Shown here: positions 41,513-50,128 of the stretch, piece by piece
How positions within the stretch are numbered: position 1 is the first letter of the stretch
Layout of the letters: each line of letters begins with the position of its first letter
Source of the DNA: Prado023 sp964418695
Lineage (GTDB): Bacteria; Actinomycetota; Actinomycetes; S36-B12; CAIYMF01
Length of the DNA stretch: 64,000 nucleotides
Assembly: GCA_964418695.1 (NCBI GenBank)
Contig: CAYQMN010000003.1
Location: 62,001 to 126,000 of the forward strand
Reading direction: 5' to 3'
Translations under genes and position numbers: made by a program
Notes under the pieces: model-generated
The model's input: the letters and a program-made list of their open reading frames with translations, nothing else
Database searches by the model: none
What the model was told of the DNA's origin: nothing

Positions 41513-42373
41513 GTGGCGCACCCCGCCGGGCTGCCGGCGAGCCTGGCGGCCTTGTCCCGGCCGCTGGTGATGGCCGTGCTCAACGTCACCCCGGACTCGT
41601 TCTCCGACGGCGGCCGGCACCTGGACCCGCGCGAAGCGGTCGCGCACGCGCGCTCCCAGGTGGCCGCCGGCGCGGACCTGGTGGACGTGGGCGGCGAGTC
41701 GACCAGGCCCGGAGCGCAGCGGATCAGCGCCGACGAGGAGCTGGCCCGGGTGCTGCCGGTCCTGTCCGGCCTGGCGGCGCAGGGCATCCCGACCAGCGTC
41801 GACACCACGCGGGCCGAGGTCGCCGAGGCGGCCCTGGCCGCGGGCGCGTGCCTGGTCAACGACGTGTCCGGCGGCCTGGCCGACCCGGCGATGCCGACGT
41901 TCCTGGCCGGGGTCGACGTGCCCTACATCGCGATGCACTGGCGTGGCCCGGCCTCCGAGATGGACCGCCTGGCCCACTACGACGACGTCGTGGCCGACGT
42001 GTGCTCGGAGCTGGCCGGGCGGCTGACCGCCCTGGCCGGCGCGGGGGTCGATCTGGAGCGAGTGGTCCTGGACCCGGGGCTCGGGTTCGCCAAGACCGGG
42101 GCGCACAACTGGGCGCTGCTGGCCGGGCTGCCCGCCCTGCTGGCGCTGGGCCGGCCCGTGCTGATCGGGGCCAGCCGCAAGCGCTTTCTGGGCGAGCTGC
42201 TGGCCGACGAGCGCGGCCCGCGCCCGGTCGGCGACCGCGACCCGGCCACCGCGGCGGTCACCGCCCTGGCCGCAGCCGCCGGAGTGTGGGCTGTGCGCGT
42301 GCACGACGCCCGCGAGTCGCGCGACGCGGTCGCGGTGGCGCAGGCTTGGCGGGCCGCGGGCGGTGCGCCATGA
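41513..42373 (+). CDS. folP: dihydropteroate synthase
   Basis: 286 residues from the GTG at 41513, two nt after the folE stop. LNVTPDSFSDGG (pterin/phosphate loop), DVGGESTRPGA, LVNDVSGG, LDPGLGFAKTGAHN and IGASRKRFLG. Joins p-aminobenzoate to dihydropterin pyrophosphate; the target of sulfonamides. The stop overlaps folB (ATGA). Confidence 0.97.
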   Translation: MAHPAGLPASLAALSRPLVMAVLNVTPDSFSDGGRHLDPREAVAHARSQVAAGADLVDVGGESTRPGAQRISADEELARVLPVLSGLAAQGIPTSVDTTRAEVAEAALAAGACLVNDVSGGLADPAMPTFLAGVDVPYIAMHWRGPASEMDRLAHYDDVVADVCSELAGRLTALAGAGVDLERVVLDPGLGFAKTGAHNWALLAGLPALLALGRPVLIGASRKRFLGELLADERGPRPVGDRDPATAAVTALAAAAGVWAVRVHDARESRDAVAVAQAWRAAGGAP

Positions 42374-42753
42374 CCGGCCCGTCGCCCGCCTCCCCCGACG
42401 CGATCCTGCTCACCGGTGTGCGCGCGTTCGGCCGGCACGGGGTCCTGCCCAGCGAGCGCGAGCAGGGCCAGGACTTCGTCGTCGACCTCGAGCTGCACAT
42501 CCCGGCGATCGCCGAGGCCGCGCGCACCGACGACCTCGAGTCCACCGTCAGCTACGCGACCCTGGCCGAGTCGGTGGTGGCGGTCGTGGCCGGTCCGCCG
42601 GTCGACCTGATTGAGACTCTGGCCGAGCGGATCGCCGCAGTCTGCCTGGCCGATCCGAAGGTCGAGGTGGTGACGGTCACGGTGCACAAGCCGCAGGCGC
42701 CGATCCCGGTCCCGTTCACTGACGTGGCCGTCCGGCTGACGAGGTCGCGATGA
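42370..42753 (+). CDS. folB: dihydroneopterin aldolase
   Basis: 127 residues, ATG at 42370. ILLTGVRAFGRHGVLPSEREQGQDFVVDLEL, TVSYATLAE and the Lys of TVHKPQAPIP are the family features; Glu in REQGQ and the Lys are catalytic. Cleaves dihydroneopterin to 6-hydroxymethyl-dihydropterin. ATGA overlaps at both ends. Confidence 0.96.
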   Translation: MTGPSPASPDAILLTGVRAFGRHGVLPSEREQGQDFVVDLELHIPAIAEAARTDDLESTVSYATLAESVVAVVAGPPVDLIETLAERIAAVCLADPKVEVVTVTVHKPQAPIPVPFTDVAVRLTRSR

Positions 42754-43268
42754 CGCTGGTCGCGCTCGGGCTGGGTGCCAACCTCGGGGAGGCTCGCCGG
42801 ACCCTGGCCGACGCGGTGCGCGAGCTCGACGCCAGCGACGAGATCACCCTGCTCGGCGTCTCCGGCCTGTGGCGGACCGCGCCGCAGGGCGGCCCCGAGC
42901 AGCCCGACTACCTCAACGCCGTGGTCGCCCTGAGCACCGACCTGAGCCCGCAGGATGTCCTGGCCCTGACCCAGGACATCGAGCAGGCGGCCGGGCGCAC
43001 CCGTGAGGTCCGGTGGGGGCCCCGGACCCTGGACATCGACGTGCTGGACGTGATGGGCCAGGTCAGCGCCGATCCCGTGTTGACCCTGCCCCACCCGCGC
43101 GCCCACGAGCGCGCCTTCGTGCTGGGCCCATGGGCACAGGTGCAGCCGGGCTGGGTCCTGACGCCCGCCGGGCGGGATCCCGCGCCCGTGCGGCAGTGGT
43201 GGGCTCGGGTGGCCGACGACCCGGAGCAGGCGGTCGTGCCGATGGAGGGGGACGACTGGTGGAGATGA
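42750..43268 (+). CDS. folK: 6-hydroxymethyl-7,8-dihydropterin pyrophosphokinase
   Basis: 172 residues, ATG at 42750. LGLGANLGEARRTL, LYRTAP-like LWRTAPQGGPEQPDYLNAVV and RWGPRTLDIDVL (Mg/ATP site) define HPPK. Supplies the substrate of FolP. The stop overlaps the DUF3180 gene (ATGA). Confidence 0.96.
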   Translation: MTLVALGLGANLGEARRTLADAVRELDASDEITLLGVSGLWRTAPQGGPEQPDYLNAVVALSTDLSPQDVLALTQDIEQAAGRTREVRWGPRTLDIDVLDVMGQVSADPVLTLPHPRAHERAFVLGPWAQVQPGWVLTPAGRDPAPVRQWWARVADDPEQAVVPMEGDDWWR

Positions 43269-43816
43269 GACCGACGTCGGTGCGGATGCTGGCCGTGGCG
43301 GCCCTCGTGTGCGCCCTGATCGGCTGGGCGTTCGCCAACTGGGTGGACGACCACGCCCGGCTGCCTGAGGTGCCCTGGCTGGCGGTCGTCATCGTCTGGG
43401 TGGTGGCGCTGTTCGTGGCGGTGTGGGCGCTGGTGACGCGGCGCCGGCTGCACCCGAAGACCGGCCGCCCGCGGATGGCTGCGCTGGTGGCGGCCCGCAC
43501 CGCCGCGCTGGCGCTGGCCGGCTCCCGGACCGGCGCGGTCGTGTTCGGCGCCTACGGCGGGATCGCCATCCGGCTGACCTCCGAGACCGGGGTCGCTGCC
43601 GGCCGGGAGCGGCTGCTGGCCGCCGCGCTGGCTGCCCTGGGCGGGCTGGTCCTGGCCGGGTTCTCGCTGTGGCTGGAGCACTTGTGCCGACTGCCCGACG
43701 ATCCCGACCTGTCCGGCCTTGCGCGCGCCGGCGACTCGGACCCGGACGGGTCCGCCGGAGCCCATGCCCGCAGCCCCGGGAAGCCGGAGACGGCCGACCC
43801 CGGGCGGCTAGGCTGA
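43265..43816 (+). CDS. DUF3180 membrane protein
   Basis: 183 residues from the ATG at 43265, coupled to folK. Four hydrophobic helices (about 7-26, 38-58, 77-103, 118-140) and a conserved ARTAALALAGSRTGAVVFGAYGG segment; hydrophilic C-terminal tail. Found behind folK across actinobacteria (Rv3605c); function unknown. Confidence 0.88.
   Translation: MRPTSVRMLAVAALVCALIGWAFANWVDDHARLPEVPWLAVVIVWVVALFVAVWALVTRRRLHPKTGRPRMAALVAARTAALALAGSRTGAVVFGAYGGIAIRLTSETGVAAGRERLLAAALAALGGLVLAGFSLWLEHLCRLPDDPDLSGLARAGDSDPDGSAGAHARSPGKPETADPGRLG
43809..43814 (+). promoter_or_regulatory. -10 element for the gene at 43822
   Basis: TAGGCT lies inside the end of the DUF3180 gene and ends 7 nt before the next ATG; leaderless transcript predicted. 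Confidence 0.4.
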
Positions 43817-43821
43817 CTGGC

Positions 43822-44133
43822 ATGAGCGACCAGCCGACGTCGTCCGCCGACGCCTACGAGGAATGGTCCTACCACGACCTGCGCGAGACCACGTTCGAGC
43901 GGGCCCGCCAGCTCAACGACATCAGGTTCTTCGTGCGCCTGCTCTCGCACACCCCGGCCATGACGGCGACCGCGGACGAGGGCGGCTCCCTCGGCGAGAT
44001 CAGCGGCTCGCTGATCGAGGTGTTCGAGGCCGCGAAGCAGATGTTCTCCGACGAGCCCGACGATCTCGGCCCGATGTTCCGGGCGGTGTTCGCCACCTAC
44101 TTGCGCGAGCACGGCCTGCCCGCGGCGCACTGA
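43822..44133 (+). CDS. small acidic protein of unknown function
   Basis: 103 residues, ATG at 43822, not recognised. Strongly acidic (DEPDDL, DEGGS), predicted all-helical, no cysteines or membrane segment. EEWSYHDLRETTFERARQLNDIRFFVRLLSHTP and LIEVFEAAKQMFSDEPDDLGPMFRAVFATYLREHGLP look like two helical hairpins. It converges with the NuoD-like gene, with 10 nt between their stops. Confidence 0.65.
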   Translation: MSDQPTSSADAYEEWSYHDLRETTFERARQLNDIRFFVRLLSHTPAMTATADEGGSLGEISGSLIEVFEAAKQMFSDEPDDLGPMFRAVFATYLREHGLPAAH

Positions 44134-44143
44134 GCTCGTGCAT

Positions 44144-45280
44144 TCAGCGGTCGACGTCGCCGCACACGAGCAGGAAGCTGGCGATCGCGGCGGGCACGTG
44201 GGCCAGCCGCGTCCCGACCAGTGCGTCCCCGAGCGCGCTGGCGTTGCCGAACCCGGCTGAGCGCAGCTTGAGCCGCCACGGTGTCCGGCCGTTGCGGGAG
44301 ACCAGCAGGTAGCCGTTGATCCCACCGGGGCTCTCCGTCCAGGTCAGCGATCGACCCTCCGGCACCCGCACGACCTTGGGCAGTCGCACGCTCACCGGGC
44401 CGCCGGGCTCCTCGGCCAGCCGATCCAGCGCCCAGCCCACCAACCCGAGGCTCACGTCGATCTCGTCGAGCAGGAGCTCGATGCGGGCCCGGGCATCGCC
44501 GTCGTGCCGCAGTGGCACGTCGAAGCCGGGGTAGGGCAGCGTCGGGTCGTCGCGGCGCAGGTCCAGGTCCACGCCGCTGGCCCGGGCCACGGGACCTGAT
44601 GCCCCGTGTCCTTGGGTCCTGTCCTGGGTCAGGACGGCCACCCCCGCGTACCCCTGGCCCAGGACACGGGTCAGCTCCCGGGTCCGCAGGGCGCTCGCGC
44701 CGCCGGCTTCGATCCAGCCCGTCCACGTGGACCGCATCTGAGCCGGCCAGTCGTCCGGGACGTCGGTGCGCAGGCCCCCGACCTGGGTGAGCATCGGATG
44801 GATCCGGTGCCCGCTGGCCTGCTCGGTCAGGTCCAGCACCTGCTCGCGCCAAGCCCAGGCCGCGCGGCGCCACGATGTCGGCAGGTCGCCCGGCAGAGGT
44901 GCCAGGAAGGCCAGGTGATGGCCGATCCGGGTGAGCTCGCACAGCAGGATCCGCAGGTGCTGGGCGCGCGTGGGCACGGTGATGCCCAGGGCGCGCTCGA
45001 TGCCCACCGCCACCCCGATCTCAGAGCAGAACGCGCTGAGCCAGTCGTGCCGGTCGACCAGCATCAGGATCTGCCGGTAGTCGCGGGACTCGAACAGCTT
45101 CTCCGCGCCCCGGTGGACGTGGCCGGGACGCCACTGCGCGGCGACCACGACGTCGCCGTCCAGGGCCAGGCCCACCCGGGGCAGGCCGTCCAGGGTGGGA
45201 TGGTCCGGCCCGAGCGCGACCCGGTGCGCCCCGTCGGCGACGGCGACCACCGAGTAGTCGATCAGGTCGCCGTCCAGCAC
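44144..45280 (-). CDS. orphan NuoD-like (complex I 49-kDa subunit) protein
   Basis: 378 residues from the GTG at 45280, chosen because a TACCCT -10 lies 6 nt upstream; the longer frame is low-complexity. Alignable to NuoD/Nqo4 over its length: GPDHPTLDG (24-32), VHRGAEKLFESRDYRQILMLVDRHDWLSAF (55-84), GIERALGITVPTRAQHLRILLCELTRIGHHL and the C-terminal GDVDR. The two quinone-contacting residues of Nqo4 (His38 and Tyr87 in Thermus) are Asp31 and Trp80 here. No other nuo genes are nearby. Similar solitary copies occur near folK in Streptomyces. Probably not a working complex-I subunit; function unknown. Confidence 0.8.
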   Translation of the reverse strand: MLDGDLIDYSVVAVADGAHRVALGPDHPTLDGLPRVGLALDGDVVVAAQWRPGHVHRGAEKLFESRDYRQILMLVDRHDWLSAFCSEIGVAVGIERALGITVPTRAQHLRILLCELTRIGHHLAFLAPLPGDLPTSWRRAAWAWREQVLDLTEQASGHRIHPMLTQVGGLRTDVPDDWPAQMRSTWTGWIEAGGASALRTRELTRVLGQGYAGVAVLTQDRTQGHGASGPVARASGVDLDLRRDDPTLPYPGFDVPLRHDGDARARIELLLDEIDVSLGLVGWALDRLAEEPGGPVSVRLPKVVRVPEGRSLTWTESPGGINGYLLVSRNGRTPWRLKLRSAGFGNASALGDALVGTRLAHVPAAIASFLLVCGDVDR

Positions 45281-45286
45281 CGGAAC

Positions 45287-45292
45287 AGGGTA
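45287..45292 (-). promoter_or_regulatory. -10 element for a leaderless NuoD-like transcript
   Basis: TACCCT on the minus strand, 6 nt before the GTG at 45280. Confidence 0.5.
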
Positions 45293-45442
45293 CGCAGGCG
45301 GCTGTGCCCTCACCCTGGCAGCGCCCGGGCTGGGCGCGAGGGATCCCGGGGCGTCGTGCGCACCAGTCCGGCACGGGCCGCACCGACCGGTGGCGGGCTG
45401 GCGTGGTCGGCGCCGGGGTGGGTCCGGTGATTGGATCGACCT

Positions 45443-45955
45443 ATGGCTGCGGCGGACCTGAGCATCGACGACGCGTTCTCTCCGCCGGGGGAGCCGTGGC
45501 TGCGCGTCTCCCCGAGGCTGGCCACCGCGCGCCGGTTCCTGCTGCTGATCTGGGTGGCGGTGCTCCTGATCGGCCTGGGCGTGCTGGCCGCTCTGGTGCC
45601 CGAGGCCCGGCTCATCGCGGCCGTGCTGGCCGGGGTCGTGCTGATCGGCACCCTCTGGGGCTGGATCTACATCGGCCGGCGCGTGCGCTCGTTCGGGTAT
45701 GCCCAGCGCGACGACGACCTGCTGGTGACCAGCGGCATCATGATGCGCCGCATGGTGATCGTCCCCTACGGCCGCATGCAGCTGGTCGACATCACCTCCG
45801 GCCCGGTGGATCGCTGGTTCGGGATCGCCACCTTGCAACTGCACACCGCGGCGGCCAGCACCGAGGCCACGATCCCGGGCCTGCCGCCCGGCGTCGCCGC
45901 ACAGCTTCGCGACCGACTCGCGGCCCTCGGCGAGCAGCGGAGCGCGGGCCTGTGA
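45443..45955 (+). CDS. bacterial PH-domain (bPH2, YdbS-like) membrane protein
   Basis: 170 residues from the ATG at 45443. Two membrane helices (about 33-51 and 57-77) then a bPH2 domain: DDDLLVTSGIMMRRMVIVPYGRMQLVDITSGPVDRWFGIATLQLHTA. The family pairs with YdbT; B. subtilis YdbST affects resistance to secreted antimicrobial compounds. The stop overlaps the next PH-domain gene (GTGA), so the two form an operon. Confidence 0.88.
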   Translation: MAAADLSIDDAFSPPGEPWLRVSPRLATARRFLLLIWVAVLLIGLGVLAALVPEARLIAAVLAGVVLIGTLWGWIYIGRRVRSFGYAQRDDDLLVTSGIMMRRMVIVPYGRMQLVDITSGPVDRWFGIATLQLHTAAASTEATIPGLPPGVAAQLRDRLAALGEQRSAGL

Positions 45956-47457
45956 CCCAGCCCCCACCCCTACCCGCCGGGCCCCCACCCGGGCCGCCCC
46001 CGCCGTCCGGATCGCCCCCGCCCGGGCCGCCCTCGCCGTCCCGATCGCTGCCACCCGGGCCCGGGCCGCAGGTCTGGGACACCGGCGTGCCGCACCGGAC
46101 CCATCCACTGACCCCGCTGATCAACGCCGTCCGGGGCCTGGGCGTCGTCGCCGCGGGCCTGGTCGTCCTCGGCACCGAGGGTCTGAGCGACCTGGCCTCG
46201 ACGGCCGGGCCGATCCTGACCGTGCTGCTGATCGGGGCGGTCGCTGTGCTCGCCTTCGGGGTCGTCCTCGCCTTCGCCTACCTGAGCTGGACCCGCACGG
46301 CGTGGTACTTCGACGAGGCGGGCGACTTCCGGCTGGACTCCGGGATCCTGCAGCGCAACGAGCGCCGGGTCGCCCTCTCGCGGCTGCAGGGAGTCGACAT
46401 CGTGCGTCCGCTGCTGGGCCGGATCGTCGGGATGGCCCAGCTGCGCGTCGAGGTGGCCGGCTCGAAGGACTCGCGGATCGTGGTGTCCTACCTGTCCGAC
46501 GCCGATGCCTCGGCGCTGCGCGCCCAGATCCTGGCCCGCGCGGCCGGCGTGCACCCGCTGTCCGGGGAGGCGCCCGAGCAGATCCTGGTGACCGTCCCCG
46601 CCGGCGACCTGGCCCTGAGCCTGGTGCTGCGCAGCGAGACGATCCTCCTGCTGGCGTTCTCGGTCGTGCTGATCGGCGTGGTCACGCTCACCGAGGGCGC
46701 GGCCGGCGTGACGCTGCTGGTGTTCACCGGCGGTGTCCCGCTGCTGACCTCGGCGGGCCAGTTCATGCGCCATTTCGGATTCACGGTGGCCCAGTCGCCC
46801 GACGGGCTGCGGCTGCGGCACGGGCTGGCCAGCGTGGCCAGCCAGACCGTCCCGCCCGGTCGCGTGCAGGCCGTCGAGGTGGCCCAGCCGCTGCTGTGGC
46901 GGCGCAAGGGATGGGTCGAGCTGCGGATCAACGTCGCCGGGGTGAGCGTGGGTGACGACGACGACGGTGCCGAGAAGGTGCTCCTGCCGGTCGCCCCGAC
47001 CGAGGTCGCCCAACAGGTGCTGGCCCGGGTGCTGCCCGGCGTGCGGATCGACGAGCTGCTGTTCGAGCCCGCCCCGGACCGGGCCCGGCGGCGGGCGTGG
47101 CTGCAATGGTCGCAGCTCGGGCTGGCGGTGACCGACGAGGTGCTGGCCACGCGCCGCGGGTTCCTGACCCACCGCATCGCGGTGATCCCGCACGCGCGGA
47201 CCCAGTCGGTGACGCTGGAGCAGGGCCCGTGGCAGCGCCTGCTGCGGCTGGCCACGGTGGTGGTCGACTCGCCCCCCGGCCCGGTGGCGATCCGGGTCCT
47301 GCACCGAGACGTCACCGATGCGGGGCGGCTGGCCCATGAGCAATTGGAGCGAGCGGCTCAGGCCCGCATGTCATCCGGCGGGGACCGCTGGATGCAGCCC
47401 CGGCCCTCCAGTCAGCCGACTGGTCCGACCATCGATCGGCTCCCACCAGCCCCCTGA
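45952..47457 (+). CDS. multi-PH-domain membrane protein (YdbT-like)
   Basis: 501 residues from the GTG at 45952. A 40-residue Pro-rich N-terminus (about half Pro), membrane helices near 59-80, 86-108 and 222-260, and three bPH2 domains marked by FRLDSGILQRNERRVALSRLQGVDIVRPLLGRIVGMAQLRVEV, LRLRHGLASVASQTVPPGRVQAVEVAQPLLWRRKGWVELRI and LATRRGFLTHRIAVIPHARTQSVTLEQGPWQR. Partner of the preceding protein. The Pro-rich N-terminus is not a family feature. Confidence 0.87.
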   Translation: MTQPPPLPAGPPPGPPPPSGSPPPGPPSPSRSLPPGPGPQVWDTGVPHRTHPLTPLINAVRGLGVVAAGLVVLGTEGLSDLASTAGPILTVLLIGAVAVLAFGVVLAFAYLSWTRTAWYFDEAGDFRLDSGILQRNERRVALSRLQGVDIVRPLLGRIVGMAQLRVEVAGSKDSRIVVSYLSDADASALRAQILARAAGVHPLSGEAPEQILVTVPAGDLALSLVLRSETILLLAFSVVLIGVVTLTEGAAGVTLLVFTGGVPLLTSAGQFMRHFGFTVAQSPDGLRLRHGLASVASQTVPPGRVQAVEVAQPLLWRRKGWVELRINVAGVSVGDDDDGAEKVLLPVAPTEVAQQVLARVLPGVRIDELLFEPAPDRARRRAWLQWSQLGLAVTDEVLATRRGFLTHRIAVIPHARTQSVTLEQGPWQRLLRLATVVVDSPPGPVAIRVLHRDVTDAGRLAHEQLERAAQARMSSGGDRWMQPRPSSQPTGPTIDRLPPAP

Positions 47458-47502
47458 CAGGTGATTTCGCCCACCCCATGGGCCTGATCGGCGACAAGGA
47501 TT

Positions 47503-47516
47503 GCCACATTCGGTGC
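47503..47516. repeat. GCCACATTCGGTGC motif, copy 2
   Basis: Differs by one base from 26081-26094; GCATTTG follows at 47528-47534. It lies in the 105-nt gap before the DUF6188-like gene. Confidence 0.35.
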
Positions 47517-47562
47517 CCGGAATGGCCGCATTTGTTTCGTCCTGGCGGGACCGTGGGCCATC

Positions 47563-48090
47563 ATGTCCGGCATGGACCCGGTTACCGCCACCGTGCGCAG
47601 CAAGGCCGCAGGCGCCGAGCCCCCCTCGCCCCGGCAGTTGCGCACCCGCGAGCCGCAGGGCGTCATCGACGCTGCGGAGGCGACTGAACGCCTGGCCGCG
47701 CTCGGCGACCACGAGGTCTCCGGGGTGGACAGCTCCCTGGGCCGGATCGTCGTCGCCCTGGCGACCGCGCCGCCGCACCTGCTGGTCATCTCCGGCCCGA
47801 TCAGTCATATCGGCCCCGACGGCGTCTTCCGGGTGGTCGCCGACCCCGGGTTCCAGACCGCGTCGCGCCAGCTGCGCCAGTGGGTGGGACGGCTGGTCAC
47901 GGGTCTGGAGGTCGAGCAGTCCGGTGCGCTCCGGCTCACGCTCGGGCACGACCAGCTCTGGATCCCCGCCGCGCCGGACTACGAGGCCTGGGAGATCCGC
48001 GGCATGGACGGCGGCCTGTTCGCGTGCCTGCCCGGCGGCGCGATCTCCTTGTGGACGCCCACGTTCGGCCGGATTCCCGCGGCCACCTGA
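47563..48090 (+). CDS. DUF6188-like protein
   Basis: 175 residues from the ATG at 47563 (ATG 47572 also possible). Soluble, predicted beta-rich: SSLGRIVVALATAPPHLLVISGPISHIGPDGVFRVVADP and RLTLGHDQLWIPAAPDYEAWEIRGMDGGLFACLPGGAISLW, which has the DUF6188 pattern (E-W-x-I/L then pGG-x-x-x-W). Small family of unknown role, found mainly in actinobacteria. No operon partner. Confidence 0.65.
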   Translation: MSGMDPVTATVRSKAAGAEPPSPRQLRTREPQGVIDAAEATERLAALGDHEVSGVDSSLGRIVVALATAPPHLLVISGPISHIGPDGVFRVVADPGFQTASRQLRQWVGRLVTGLEVEQSGALRLTLGHDQLWIPAAPDYEAWEIRGMDGGLFACLPGGAISLWTPTFGRIPAAT

Positions 48091-48196
48091 GCCTGCTCTG
48101 CTCGCCTGGCCCGGCAAGCCGGCTCTCGGCACCTGACTCGGCAGCCGAGGCGCCCGCAGCGGGCGCCTGCCGGGCGCGGATGGCAGGCTCCGGCGC

Positions 48197-49078
48197 ATGG
48201 TTGAGCAGTCGTTCGACGCCCCCCGACTGTCCGTCGGGGTGATCGGGGTGGGCCGGGCCGGCGCCCCGCTGGCGGTCGCACTGGCCCGCGCTGGGCATCC
48301 GCTGGTCGGTGCGCACGCGGTCTCGGGCCGCTCGGTGCGCCGGGCCGAGGAGCACCTGTCGGGGGTCCCGCTGATGTCGGCGGCCGAGGTGATGCGGGCC
48401 GCTGACCTGGTCTTGCTGACCGTTCCGGACGACGTGCTCGCCGACCTGGTGAGCGGGCTGGCGGCCACCGGCGCGGTCACGCCGGGGCAGTTCGTGGTGC
48501 ATGCCTCGGGCCGCTTCGGGGTCGCGGTCCTCGACCCCCTCGTGCGGCTGGGGGCGCTGCCGCTGGCCCTGCACCCGGTGATGACGTTCACCGGCGCGCG
48601 CTCGGACGTCCAGCGGCTGGCCGGGTGCCCGTTCGGGGTGACCGCTCCGCCCGTGCTGCGCCCGGTCGCCGAGGCCCTGGTCGTGGAGATGGGCGGCGAG
48701 CCGGTCTGGGTGCCGGAGGAGGCGCGCAGTCTGTACCACGCGGCCCTGGCCAACGGGGCCAATCATCTGGTGACCTTGGTCAGCCTGACCCTTGACCTGC
48801 TGGGCTCGGCGGGGATCAGCTCGCCCGAGGTGCTGGTGCGGCCGCTGCTCACCGCCGCGCTGGACAACGTCCTGCGGATGGGCGACGAGGCACTGACCGG
48901 TCCGGTGGCCCGCGGGGACGCCTCGACGGTCGCCGCGCACCTGGCCGCGCTCACCGAGGCCGCCCCCGAGGCGCGCGCGGCCTACGTGGCCCTGGCCCGG
49001 CTGACCGCGGACCGAGCCCTCGTGGCCGGCCTGCTCGACCCTGACGCGGCGGCAGCTCTGCTCGGCGTGCTGCGCTGA
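48197..49078 (+). CDS. Rossmann-like DUF2520 protein
   Basis: 293 residues, ATG at 48197. N-terminal NAD(P)-binding loop GVIGVGRAGAPLAVALARAGH (13-33), DLVLLTVPDDVL, HASGRFGVAVLDPL and LALHPVMTFTG, then the C-terminal helical DUF2520 domain (SLYHAALANGANHLVTLVSL). Resembles pyrroline-5-carboxylate or ketopantoate reductase folds. Sits before panC as Rv3603c does, so a link to pantothenate synthesis is plausible but unproven. Confidence 0.88.
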   Translation: MVEQSFDAPRLSVGVIGVGRAGAPLAVALARAGHPLVGAHAVSGRSVRRAEEHLSGVPLMSAAEVMRAADLVLLTVPDDVLADLVSGLAATGAVTPGQFVVHASGRFGVAVLDPLVRLGALPLALHPVMTFTGARSDVQRLAGCPFGVTAPPVLRPVAEALVVEMGGEPVWVPEEARSLYHAALANGANHLVTLVSLTLDLLGSAGISSPEVLVRPLLTAALDNVLRMGDEALTGPVARGDASTVAAHLAALTEAAPEARAAYVALARLTADRALVAGLLDPDAAAALLGVLR

Positions 49079-49225
49079 GCCGGCCGGCCACGGCCGGGGT
49101 GGTGGAGCCACTCGGGCTGCGCTGCACCTGCGCGTGTGGCCGCACTGAGTAGAGTCCTGACCTGCTGCCGCGCACCCCGGCGCGGGCACGCCAGTTCCGC
49201 CGCGCGGCGACCAGGGAGGAAGCTG

Positions 49226-50128
49226 ATGAGCGCCGATGCGCCCGCCGAGCCGCCCCCAGTGATGCGCGTCGTGCGCACCCGGGAGGCGCTGGCCAACGTG
49301 TACGGGGGCCTGCCCACGCCGCTCGTCCGCTCCGCCCGGGCCAGCCGAGCCGCCGTGTTCACCATGGGCGCGCTGCACGAAGGGCATCGCGCGCTGATCC
49401 GGGCGGCCCGCGGCGAGGTCGGCCCCACCGGGCATGTGACGGTGACGATCTTCGTCAACCCGCTGCAGTTCGGCGCCGGCGAGGACCTGGACCGCTACCC
49501 GCGCACGATGGAGGCGGACCTGCGGGCGTGCGCGCAGGAGGACGCCGACCTGGTGTTCGCTCCCGCCGCGGACGTCCTCTACCCCGACGGCGAGCCGCAG
49601 GTGCGCATCGACCCCGGCCCGCTCGGGTCGGTCCTGGAGGGGGCCGTGCGCCCCGGCCACTTCGGCGGGGTGCTCACGGTGGTGGCCAAGCTGCTCGCGC
49701 TGACCCGGCCCGACGCCACGTTCTTCGGCGAGAAGGACTACCAGCAGCTCACCCTCGTGCGCCGGATGGTGGCCGACCTGGACATCCCGACCCGGGTGCA
49801 CGGGGTGCCGACCGTCCGCGAGCCCGACGGGCTGGCCCGCTCCAGCCGCAACGCCTACCTCGACCCGCAGGCGCGGGCCCTGGCCCAGGCGGTCCCGGCG
49901 GCCCTGGCGGCAGGCCTGACCGCGGCCGACCTCGGCCGCCCGATCGACGCGATCGTGGGCGCGGCGCAGGTGGAGCTGACCCGGGTCGGGCTCACCCCGG
50001 ACTACGTCGTCCTCACCGACCCGGACCTCGGCACCGCTCCCAAGCGGGGAGCGGCCCGGCTGCTGGTCGCCGCGCGCGTGGGCTCGACCCGCCTGATCGA
50101 CAACACCCCGGTGACGCTGCGCCGATGA
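49226..50128 (+). CDS. panC: pantothenate synthetase
   Basis: 300 residues from the ATG at 49226, preceded by AGGGAGG. TMGALHEGH (ATP site), FVNPLQFGAGEDLDRYPR, GEKDYQQLTLVRRM and ARSSRNAYL define the enzyme. Joins pantoate and beta-alanine with ATP. In mycobacteria panD follows, but here the stop overlaps nadB by ATGA and no panD is in the window. Confidence 0.96.
   Translation: MSADAPAEPPPVMRVVRTREALANVYGGLPTPLVRSARASRAAVFTMGALHEGHRALIRAARGEVGPTGHVTVTIFVNPLQFGAGEDLDRYPRTMEADLRACAQEDADLVFAPAADVLYPDGEPQVRIDPGPLGSVLEGAVRPGHFGGVLTVVAKLLALTRPDATFFGEKDYQQLTLVRRMVADLDIPTRVHGVPTVREPDGLARSSRNAYLDPQARALAQAVPAALAAGLTAADLGRPIDAIVGAAQVELTRVGLTPDYVVLTDPDLGTAPKRGAARLLVAARVGSTRLIDNTPVTLRR

Noticed and set aside
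45281..46108. N-terminal extension of the NuoD-like protein to 654 residues
   Set aside because: The upstream part is antisense to the PH-domain genes and low-complexity; the GTG at 45280 has a -10 6 nt before it and begins the NuoD alignment.
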